Shown: positions 56,116 through 64,000 of the stretch, one piece after another
How positions within the stretch are numbered: position 1 is the first letter of the stretch
Layout: every line of letters starts with the position of its first letter
Assembly (NCBI GenBank): GCA_030998225.1
Contig: JAPYXD010000701.1
Span: forward strand, 15,112,501 to 15,176,500
Direction: 5' to 3'
DNA from: Diplolepis rosae
Lineage: Eukaryota > Arthropoda > Insecta > Hymenoptera > Diplolepididae
Length of the DNA: 64,000 nucleotides
Made by a program: the position numbers and the translations under genes
Notes under the pieces: model-generated
The model's input: the letters and a program-made list of their open reading frames with translations, nothing else
The model's database searches: none
What the model was told of the DNA's origin: nothing

Positions 56116-56292
56116 TTCTACAACTCGACTGACTACTCGCTCCGACTAGTATAAGGTTCTATCCCCTACCCAGACTACCACGTTAGGACCTTATCAACTA
56201 ACAGGAAACTGGTATCAGCATGTATACACGGAGAGAAGTTTAGTAGAACCGTTGCACCAGCGGTGGGAAAGCTGCACCTCTTTGGTTTAGTG

Positions 56293-56655
56293 CACGGAAA
56301 GGGGGATGGGCTCTCTGGTTGCCGCGCGATCGTCGCGCCACTCGCCTTGACACATGGACGGTTGGTTGCCTGTTTCGGGAGTTTGGAGGCCCTCGCGCAG
56401 GACAGCGACAAGCCAACGGCCCATGTCAAATTTCTAGCCACGCGCTCAGGTGACGTAATCTCCACAACCTGTACTACTTTATTCGTGGCTGAAAATGAGC
56501 CATGAGCAGGGCGAGTTTTCTGCTTTAGCCGTCTACTAGCAGCGATCTCGCGCGAGAGCCCCTCCACTCCCGAAACAGGCAACCGACCGTCCATGTGTCA
56601 AGGCGAGTGGCGCGCCGATCGCGCGGCAACCAGAGAGCCCATTCCCCTTTTCGTG
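56293..56655. mobile_element. GC-rich foldback element
   Basis: CACGGAAAGGGGGATGGGCT, then CTCTGGTTGCCGCGCGATCG, then CGCCTTGACACATGGACGGT and GCCTGTTTCGGGAGT (56293-56402) are mirrored at 56555-56655. Arms are about 110 bp and the spacer 150 bp. The open frames of 139 and 80 codons here are by-products of GC content and symmetry. Confidence 0.75.
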
Positions 56656-56684
56656 TGTCCGTGTGTGACATCTATTCTAAAACT

Positions 56685-56785
56685 GGGGCACTGGTTACCC
56701 CAAACTGACGACGAAGATTGCGAGAGAACGACTCGCCCAAGTATTTCGCGGAACGGCTCGCTTAGTTTGGGGTAATGGTACCCTC
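56685..56785. repeat. Small inverted repeat
   Basis: GGTTACCCCAAACT at 56693-56706 is mirrored by AGTTTGGGGTAATGGTACCC at 56764-56783. The GC-rich loop contains ACGACTCGCC. Possibly a short MITE. Confidence 0.45.
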
Positions 56786-56789
56786 AAAT

Positions 56790-57315
56790 TGGCAGAGCTG
56801 TTCGACTAAACAGAGGCATTGGTAACAACCGAACGATAAGTATAGTACAATTACGATAATTAAATCTAAGCATACGATGTATGATCAAGTAACACTATCG
56901 TACGCAAATATATGATAATTTTGTGTATCTAACAAAAATGTGAAATGAAATGAAATTCGGTATGTTTCATAACTTCGAAAATTTATATCGCTACACGCGC
57001 TCACGAAATGTTTCCTGGGAGGTGTCTCTTTTGGTTATTTTCCGAGCGCGTTGGCTAGATAAAATTTCATTGATGAAAGTTTGAAAATTGATATACGAAT
57101 TTTCACGCCATGTGGGTGACGTGACACAAGAGATGCTCAGAAAAATGCGTGCAATATACAGTTACAATGGAAATAATTTATGCCCCTAGTACGATAGGCG
57201 CCATCTTCAGGGTTGCTAACACTGAACAGAGGTCGTGCAACTGTCCATGTGTTTAGCGCATCAGTTCTACGTGTTGGGCGAGCGGATCCACCAAACTTTT
57301 CTTTGTGTACAAGTC
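56790..57315. other. No feature identified
   Basis: AT-rich DNA changes into a GC-balanced stretch from 57100. Short frames without recognisable residues. Confidence 0.3.
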
Positions 57316-57317
57316 TG

Positions 57318-57418
57318 GGCATTTTGACTCTTAAGCAGCAGACCCCACCACGGGAATTTCATACTGAGTCAGTGGGAAGGTGACGTGGTGGGGGCTGCCC
57401 ATCAAGAGTCAAAATGCC
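57318..57418. repeat. Strong GC-rich hairpin
   Basis: GGCATTTTGACTCTTAAGCA, then GCAGACCCCACCACG, are mirrored by CGTGGTGGGGGCTGC, then TCAAGAGTCAAAATGCC. Stems are about 34 bp with few mismatches, around a 30-nt loop. It could be a small MITE or a hairpin-RNA source. Nothing here decides. Confidence 0.5.
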
Positions 57419-57549
57419 AAGGCTTGCATGTATAGCGAAAAACGAAAAAACGCCAGATTACATAGACAGTAACGCTGCCAACGAAGTATCTTGAAACTAC
57501 TTTTACTATATTTTCTTGTAACATTAACTGGAATAATAATGCGAGAATA

Positions 57550-58850
57550 CAAGGTCTGTCGCAAAGTAAACGAGAATTTTTCAAAAAACAAGACACATTT
57601 TTGTTTTTTTTTCAAAAATCATCTTTTTATTCAAAATAGTCTCCTTGCGCATCGATACAAAGTTTTGCACGATCAATTAGCATTTCGAATGAATTTTTAA
57701 GCCGTTCTGTAGAAATGTTCTTCAGAATCGCGGTCGACGCCTTTTGTATGGTCTCAATATCGGCATAGCGCTTTCCTTTCATTGCCAAATGTAGTTTTCC
57801 AAAGAGGCAGAAGTCGCAAGGCGCCAAATCAGGTGAATACGGTGAGTGGTTGACGGTTAAAATGTGATTTTTGTTAAAAAAATCAGTGATAAACGTCGAA
57901 CGATGGGCCGGCGCATTATCGTGCAAAAGGCGCCAACTGCCATTTTCACGGTATTGCGGCTTCACACGGCGAATACGCGACAACAAACGCTTCATTACAC
58001 CAAGATAATACGGCGCATTAATCATTTGACCTTGTGGCACGAACTCCTTGTGGATTATTCCCTTGGAATCGTGGAACCAAATCAAATGTGTCTTGACTTT
58101 TGACTTCCGGCGATAGCTTTTTTTCGGATTTGGCTCACTTGGGTGCTTCCATTCGGCACTTTGACGCTTTGTTTCGGGGTCATATTTAAAACACCACGTC
58201 TCGTCACCAGTAACAATGATGTACTTGAAGTTTGGGTCCTTGTTCTACTCTTTAATCAAGTCCTTGCAATGTTGAATTCGGAGCAATTTTTGGTCATTAG
58301 TCAATTTGTGTGGAACAAAGCGAGCACAATCCTAATTTTTCGGTCAAAATGCGATGAATTAAATCTTTTGACATGTTTAATTCCATTGACATGTGTCGCA
58401 AAGAAGATTTTGGCTCATTTTTTATAAATTCACGCACAATTTCAATGTTACTCGGTGTAATCACGAAACTTTTCTGACCAGGATGTTCGTCGTCCTTGAT
58501 GTCCTCACGACCTTCTTTGAATCGTTTAAACCACTCATGGACTCTGTCACGGGTTAAAAAATTGTTATCATACACTTGTTTTATTAATTCAAACGTTTCA
58601 GTAAAAGTTTTACCAAGTTTCAAACAAAACTTAATATTCGCTCTTTGTTCGAAGGTCATTTTTCGACCGATCCTATAAACACACTGTCACTTATAAAGCA
58701 ATAACTCGGCTTCTAATTGTCCGTTGGTCATGAAATTTTGACAGAACGTCAGTGAAGGATGTACCTTTCCAATTCCTACTCTTGTCAAAAGATAGCGCCA
58801 CTATAAATAGCTATTTTGAAAAAGTCTCGTTTACTTTGCGACAGACCTTG
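57550..58850 (-). mobile_element. Full-length mariner, 1301 bp
   Basis: TA at 57548-57549 and 58851-58852. Inverted repeats CAAGGTCTGTCGCAAAGTAA continuing ACGAGA at both ends, essentially perfect over 26 bp. Length is as expected for an autonomous mariner. This is the best preserved transposon of the window. Confidence 0.95.
57627..58659 (-). pseudogene. Mariner transposase with one frameshift and one stop
   Basis: ATG at 58657-58659: MTFEQRANIKFCLKLGKTF opens the N-terminal HTH, with VHEWFKRFKEGREDIKDDE and the second HTH FIKNEPKSSLRHMSMELNMS. Near 58325-58335 a short deletion shifts the frame before CARFVPHKLTNDQK. A TAG stands at 58245-58247 (KE-stop-NKD). The first catalytic Asp is in VTGDETWCFKYDPETKRQSA, the second in LLHDNAPAHR, the third in YSPDLAPCDFCLF, giving the D34D spacing of mariners. 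It ends IDAQGDYFE at 57630. About 345 codons, as in intact relatives. All catalytic residues are present and only two lesions are seen. Confidence 0.92.
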
Positions 58851-58929
58851 TATATATAACCAGAATTTCGTAACCATAATAAATTTAACTGAAGCTTTTT
58901 TCTGAGTGTAGATATCTATTGCTTATCTG

Positions 58930-59285
58930 TACAATGCGGCCCAAGATAAGTCCTTTACAGACCCCGATTGGTATTTAACGTACTTTCTGTATTTTAATTA
59001 ATCAAATTTCACTAACATTGAACAGATGGAAAATTTTCTGAGATTGCGCTCAGTAAATTTGTTATTAATATTTCACGAAGTTAATTAAATTTCTTTGGGA
59101 TAAAAAATTTAGTTCAATATAATACTCAATGTACTCAATACAATCTTGGTTCTAATAATAATATGTTATAATAAAAATATATGTATCATATAATCCTATT
59201 CATGAAGAGTATTCTTATGTAGAGTTTTATGTTAATTTTGGAGTCGATTTTATGCGGAGAAACTTATCATATGAATTGCCACCTA
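58930..59285. other. AT-rich DNA, nothing identified
   Basis: No feature supported. Confidence 0.35.
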
Positions 59286-59289
59286 TTTT

Positions 59290-59530
59290 TAATAATTTTT
59301 ACTAAAGTATTTTCAAATCCAGAGACAAACGTGTCATTCAGGGAATTTTTGACCGTAACAATACTAATCTTTAGAAAAATAATATAAAACTTTAGTATAG
59401 GTTCTGGTTAAATTTGGTAGAACCTATGGTGAAATTTCATATTATTTTTCTAAAGATTAGTATTTTTACTGACTAAAATCCTCATAGTGACACGTTTGTC
59501 TCTGCATTGAAAAATCATTTGTTAAAAATT
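59290..59530. mobile_element. ~240-bp MITE with CAGAGACAAACGTGTCA arms
   Basis: AGAGACAAACGTGTCA and AATACTAATCTTTAGAAAAA, then TAATAT at the left are mirrored at 59430-59515. The arms continue outward with looser matching (TAATTTTTA, AAGTATT). Centre about 59395-59425. Non-coding. Confidence 0.7.
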
Positions 59531-59743
59531 ACCTTCAGTATTTTTAGAGCTGTCAGATTCAGAATCATTCGTCATCACAATTTTTTAGCACTTAAAAGTC
59601 CCTAATCTATTATTCTTTTCTTTCCATCTATCGGCACTTGCGTATTTATAGTATAAATATTCAACCAGAACAAAATTGACCTGAATAAATCTCCACGCAA
59701 AAATGAAGCAATTGCAGATGCCTTGGACACAGACTTTTCTTAA

Positions 59744-59951
59744 GAGGCCTACCCACATTACCAATTCTAAAGAGGCCAGAACTCAATGGAGACAGGCTAT
59801 TTTGGATGAAGATGAATATGGAAATGTTTATGTATTGTAAGAGTGTATTCACTTAATCTCACGATTTTCATATCAATACCTATAATATAAACCTCTCAAA
59901 AAAAATTCATGAAAATAGCCTTTTTTTCAGCGTCTAATGTGGATAGACCCC
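59744..59951. mobile_element. 208-bp TTAA-flanked MITE
   Basis: TTAA at 59740-59743 and 59952-59955. Left GAGGCCTACCCACATTACC, right inverted GGGGTCTATCCACATTAGAC. Smallest of the TTAA elements in the window. Confidence 0.7.
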
Positions 59952-59959
59952 TTAAGTAT

Positions 59960-61230
59960 GCACAGTGAAGAATATCTAAACTTTTTATCCAAATTAGGAA
60001 CTATCTAGGGCCTGATTAGAGTCCAAAATTAGAGCCCGATTAAAGGGAACTATTTTTTTGAGAAATCAAATACGGAGAACCTCAACAACGCTTTACAGGA
60101 GTCCGGCTAGAACTTTCAAGATAAGTTTTTCTAGTGAGGGCCTACACGTAGCCCTAAGGTGAATGAGGACAAATGGAGCAATTTCTACACGAGGTGGCAG
60201 TAAAGTGCGTTGTGGATTATACCACACACACAATTTACGCTATATATGTTTTTGCAGCAATTCGACAGATCCATATATTTGTATGTAAATATAACGACCC
60301 TCAAAGGAGTTCTCTGTATGTCGAATAAATTCAGCAATGTTCTGCCTAAATTTATCTGCAGTTTAAATATTTATCTGAAGTTCAAAGATTATAAAGAGGA
60401 GTCTACTGGAATTTTCGAGCATGTACAATATTTAAGTTTTATATTATGGAATTAAACAGAATATTTAAGATGTAAAAATATCAAAAGATAAAAAACCTTT
60501 CATGAAACTTGAAAAACGTTTTTCATTTAAAAATCACTTCCTGAAAAAAGTCCGCAGCTTTTAGTTAATTTTTTTTTAACTAACAAACTTTTTGAAATAT
60601 TAAAAAAGCAATGATAAAAAAAGCAAAGAAAAATATTGCAAAATTAAAATATTGAAAATAGTCATTATTAAACAGTTATCTTAATTGATACAAATTAATA
60701 TACAATGTTATTTTCGGGTACAAGAAGTCCTTCATATTACTTTAATTACAATGGTGAAATATTATAATTACTAAAAAGTAAAGAAATACCTCCCTGGACT
60801 GACAAGCCTTTTTCTCGTAATCCATAAGCTCAATAATTCTTCATGTTTTCTCAAGAGAGGATTTTTAATTTTATATTGGAGTTAAGAGTCATTAAAAAAC
60901 ATCTTGTGTAGGGTCTTGAATTCTATATGCAGCAGATCACCCAACTAATCCAAGTAGATTCCCAAGATCACGTACTCCGAATTAGTTTCTTCCTTTCTTT
61001 TGAAGCAAAAGAGAATTTCTTCTTTCTCTCCTTTGAATTGTTCTTTTTTTTTAGCAATGTGGTGATGCGGTTAAGTAAATTCCTGAGTATTAAAAACTGC
61101 ATATTCTAGTAGCTATGATCTTGTACTTTAGATTATATTACTGAATTAAATATATTGTTACGCTAGATTTTAGCATATTTATTTCGTCTCTCAATAAAAA
61201 AAAAATTTTCGGGTACACTTATTCTTAAAA
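59960..61230. other. AT-rich DNA, nothing identified
   Basis: Short frames only. No paired repeats or RNA genes found. Confidence 0.4.
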
Positions 61231-61239
61231 AACCTAATC

Positions 61240-61305
61240 GCCCCCGCTAGGGATTGAACCTCGGACGCTGACATGATACGCTCGCAACTTAACCACTACG
61301 CTAGT
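61240..61305 (-). tRNA. tRNA-like A and B boxes, probable SINE head
   Basis: On the minus strand TAGCGTAGTGGTTAAG (61288-61303) fits an A box and GAGGTTCAATCCC (61250-61262) a B box, 27 nt apart. The following CTAGCGGGGGCG does not close a good acceptor stem. A SINE promoter or pseudo-tRNA is more likely than a functional gene. A second B-box-like GGGCTTGAATCCC lies on the minus strand at 61618-61630. Confidence 0.45.
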
Positions 61306-61354
61306 CTACGCTTAGACTACCAGTTCTCAGAAAATAATATAAAAAGGTACTGAG

Positions 61355-61456
61355 TGTACTGAAGGTATTCTGAATTTTAGCAAGTCATTTACTGAATATG
61401 AGCCATGTGCATACTGAAGCTATCTTCTGAATTTTAGCAAGTGACTTACTGGAAAT
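61355..61456 (+). repeat. ~53-bp direct repeat
   Basis: TACTGAAGGTATTCTGAATT then TTAGCAAGTCATTTACTG (from about 61357) recurs as TACTGAAGCTATCTTCTGAA then TTTTAGCAAGTGACTTACTG (from about 61411). Two units only. It lies beside the tRNA-like pieces and may be SINE body. Confidence 0.6.
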
Positions 61457-61932
61457 CAAAGAAAGTTTTGCCATATTCCTGGCGCGATGTAATTGACTTT
61501 CAATTGTAAAACGTATGAAAATTTATGTTTTGAAATAATATTATAATAAATAATATTAATAATATTAATAGAATTTGAAAATCTTTCTGTGGAAAAAAAG
61601 ACGCTTTCGACTGCGCTGGGATTCAAGCCCAGGACTTTCGAAATTTCAAATTCACCTAATTAATTTGAAATTAGTAATATTATTGAATTTTTTTAAATTA
61701 ATTATATTTTATACAATTTATTTTGAATTTTATATAATTTATAAAATCTTTAATTCTCACGTTCACAACTTTAATAAAATATAATCGTTCCTGTTTGGAA
61801 GGCGAGTTATAAATGTAACGTCATCCATATTATTAAAAAAAATAATGGCGAAATTTTGTATATCTTCGACTTTATATGCCTGAAAGTGTTCGCTGAACTT
61901 CGCCGTGACAATGTTGCATATCGATACCCACG

Positions 61933-62122
61933 TTCTAATATGTCGTATCCCACAAAATTTGAGAAATTGACTTTTTTTGAAAAATGGATTAATAATAATG
62001 TTTTACAGCTTATATTAAAATCTTGTGAGTCAAATTGTTTATTTAATATTTTTAAATAAATATTCTAATATGTCGTATCCCACATGCCGATTTTCACGAA
62101 TTCTAATATGTCGTATCCCACA
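61933..62122 (+). repeat. Three exact copies of a 22-bp word upstream of a reading frame
   Basis: TTCTAATATGTCGTATCCCA plus CA starts at 61933, 62063 and 62101 without a mismatch, spaced 130 and 38 bp apart in the same orientation. The surrounding sequence is not repeated, so this is not a simple tandem duplication. The last copy is 89 bp upstream of the ATG at 62212. It could be a regulatory array or multiple binding sites of a transposon end. The complement begins TGTGGGATACGACA. Confidence 0.6.
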
Positions 62123-62211
62123 TCCATTGGTTAAGTCAGCGCCAGCGATGTGACAGTCAATTTTTATTTTGTGATTAGTCTTAAGTTTATTTTGAGAAAT
62201 TATTTAATAAA

Positions 62212-62675
62212 ATGAGTAAGAAGGCAATTGAAAATAATATTTTTACAACTTCAATTAAATCTAGAGCATCCACTGAAACCTCTGTTTGTAGATCGATTAA
62301 AAAGAACTGAAAGTAAATGGCAACAATTACAGGCATTAAAAAAAGTGTTGCTGAGAGATACACACTGCTTCTATGATAATATAAAATATATTGATGATAC
62401 TGACTCTGCTTCTGACCAATCTCCATCAATAAAAAATTTGGAAGCCGAGAGTAAAAATATAGTTAAGGTAACTGAAAAGACTAAGAGTAAGAAACGAAAA
62501 GCTAATCAAGTTAATCTTGGTGTTAAAAGCAAAGTACTGCGTACTAATAATAGATTTAAAAAACCTGAAGATAATGATATTAATTATAACAAAAATTGTG
62601 ATAATACCAAACGAAAGAGGACAAGAAATTTTCAACAATCTCAGCAAGAAAATGTATCTGAAGTAAAAAAAAAAA
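62212..62675 (+). pseudogene. Lys-rich reading frame cut by repeat copy D
   Basis: The ATG at 62212 starts MSKKAIENNIFTTSIKSRAS and stops after 32 codons. The +2 frame over the same region runs from before 62228 without a stop through LFVDRLKRTESKWQQLQALK, LLRDTHCFYDNIKYIDDTDS, KTKSKKRKANQV and NTKRKRTRNFQQSQQENVSE, more than 145 codons in AT-rich DNA. A frameshift near 62275-62290 would join them. It ends in a run of A where copy D starts. Basic, nuclear-protein-like composition. Family not recognised. A broken host gene or a retroposed copy are both possible. Confidence 0.45.
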
Positions 62676-64000
62676 AAATCTGCCCGTTTCGCGGGCACAT
62701 TCTCATCGCGCGCTTCGCGCTCCGGAATTTTTGAACATCGCGCTTCGCGCTCCGTTCTTTCTGGACCTCGCGCTTCGCGCTCGGTCTTGTGCTCTTCGCA
62801 TACATTTAAGTTTATTTCTTATATTTTGATACTGAAGCTCAAACCAATTTATAATAATATTACAGATGATGTGAATTACACATTTTCTCAAAGTCACTGA
62901 ATTTCTTTTTGAATTTAAGTGAAACAGGAAATTCAATTTACTTAAGGCTCTATCGGCCTTAAGGAACACATTCTCATCATGACACTCGCGCTTCGCGCTC
63001 GATTTTCTGTATACATTTCAGTATAACTTTTTAATAAATTACATGATTAAAAGAATTTACTTTCTTCCACATATCTAAAAAGGAAAAACAATCGTAGACC
63101 TTATTTAAGGAAACGATTTTACAGAACAACGCTTATTTTGTATCTCACATATTTTGGTGAATAAAATCGAATTTTTTTAATATTCAAAATCAAAACATAA
63201 AATATACATCCTTTCCCGAAATGTCTTAATGACAATTTGTAGACCTCATTTAGCAAATAATTTTTCATCTAAACGTTTTTTATGTATCTCATATAGTTTG
63301 TCTAAAAAATGGAATTCTTGAATTTTAATCGAATCTTTTGGAATTGAAACCAAAAATATTAGTTACTTCAGAAACTGTGTGGGACAAAATTTGTAGATCT
63401 TTTTCGAACGAACAACTTTGTATTCTTACGTTTTTTTCGTATTCCACATATTATTGTTAAAAAATTGAATTTTGGATTTTCAATAGTTTTTTTTTAATTA
63501 AAATGAAAAATATGCATCTTATGAAAAAATGTTACAATTCAAATTTGTAGGTCTTTATGTAGAAATTAATATTCTATCATAACGTTTTTTCGTATCTCGT
63601 ATAATTTAACTTGAAAATGGAATTTTGATATTGACTTTTTTCAAGTTTTAATATGCTGTAACATTTCTAATTTTGATTTAATCAAAAAATGTTATCAGGA
63701 TAATTTTTAGACATTTATGAGCACTATCTAAAACCAGTATTGAAATTTTTGATTTTTTCAAAAAATTATTTTCAAAAACACAAAAGTAGTGCTCAACCCC
63801 TCAATTTTGATTGGATGTGGCTGGTTAACGAACTTGTCCTTACTTTTTCGGCTCCGATAAAGTGTACCAAAGCTCAATTCAATCTGATAATTCTATCGAG
63901 AGTTATGCCGCACACGACCTACAGACAGACAGACAGACAGACAGACACTTTCGTAAAAACCATTTTTTCTGACTCAGGGGGTCTCAAAACGTAAAGATTT
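62676..64000 (-). mobile_element. Helentron/DINE-like repeat, copy D (runs off window)
   Basis: Minus orientation: a TGCCCG/CGGGCA hairpin (62682-62698), ACATTCTCATCGCGCG, three GCTTCGC mini-hairpins (62711, 62742, 62770), the CTTAAGGC hairpin (62940-62965), another GCTTCGC (62988), AT-rich modules, the (ACAG)n run (63921-63947), and then the GGGGTCTCAAAACGTAAAG segment to the window edge. It matches copy A over its full length, and copy C closely in the right 550 bp. It interrupts the reading frame at 62212. Confidence 0.75.

Larger units (their letters stand above)
56222..58914. mobile_element. Possible composite element, ACACGGAGAGAAGTTTAGTA to TTCTGAGTGT
   Basis: The left end TACACGGAGAGAAGTTTAGT and the right end TTTTTTCTGAGTGTA are the same type of terminus as at 51120. 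If they belong together, the element was later filled by the GC-rich foldback (56293-56655) and the full-length mariner. Arms match only over about 20 bp, so the pairing is tentative. Confidence 0.3.

Noticed and set aside
56175..56594. 139-codon minus-strand and 80-codon plus-strand frames
   Set aside because: They lie in a GC-rich foldback element. Symmetry and low AT content explain the lack of stops, and no protein features are visible.
62676..62800. Bacterial contamination suggested by GC-rich GCGCTTCGCGC words
   Set aside because: The same words sit at fixed places in four copies of an AT-rich eukaryotic repeat, so they belong to it.

Overview
The window reads as gene-poor insect (or at least arthropod) genomic DNA. 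It is very AT-rich and has no prokaryotic-style gene packing. It carries three mariner transposons of different lineages, a decayed non-LTR retrotransposon, many short transposons with inverted repeats, and one recognisable host exon. Several features would suit a large, repeat-swollen hymenopteran-type genome, but that placement is inference. Almost all open frames above 60 codons are chance frames or shadows of repeats.

Left third (1-15 kb). After unannotated AT-rich DNA there is a 476-bp tandem repeat built on AATCCGA/TCGGATT heptads (about 2.8-4.0 kb). Next comes an element with a small, possibly spliced acidic reading frame (4.17-5.39 kb), then a degenerate ~175-bp array (6.5-7.2 kb) and a series of palindromic elements flanked by TTAA (7.4-12.8 kb). 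At 14159-14292 lies the terminal coding exon of what looks like the MyoD-family gene nautilus. It has a clean splice acceptor and the C-terminal helix-III motif SSLDCLSMIVQSIS. It is the only host gene I can name. Upstream DNA is probably its intron, with one weak candidate exon at 6039-6115.

Middle (15-31.6 kb). A nest of at least five elements inside one another spans 15907-19383. A decayed non-LTR retrotransposon on the minus strand (23.0-25.0 kb) keeps RT-end, RNase H and C-terminal zinc-knuckle segments. It is split by a foldback element made of AAGATCTT-type units and abuts a TIR element (25019-26482) that was itself hit by an internally deleted mariner. Palindromes of about 1.16 and 1.03 kb follow. 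The second (30572-31598) has TTAA at both ends and carries a hammerhead-ribozyme-like core in each arm.

Right half (31.6-64 kb). Four copies or pieces of one large repeat family occur near 32.3-33.75, 42.0-43.13, 44.6-45.3 and 62.67-64 kb. Each combines a (TCTG)n microsatellite, five or so degenerate ~145-bp AT-rich modules, and a GC-rich cluster of tiny perfect hairpins, most with the GCGAAGC mini-hairpin core. The layout resembles non-autonomous Helentron/DINE-type elements. Between them lie two foldback elements with a GC-rich core, two nearly identical 0.53-0.56 kb TA-flanked MITEs, a THAP-domain exon (about 49.55-49.8 kb, minus), an internally deleted mariner (51.6-52.8 kb), a 1.95-kb element with ~580-bp inverted arms, an LTR-like promoter/poly(A) segment followed by a tandem array (55.3-56.1 kb), a full-length mariner with two lesions (57550-58850), tRNA-like SINE pieces, and an AT-rich reading frame at 62.2-62.67 kb that the last repeat copy interrupts.

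No genes here work together as a pathway. The organising theme is successive insertion of non-autonomous DNA transposons, mostly TTAA- or TA-targeting, into and around one developmental regulator.
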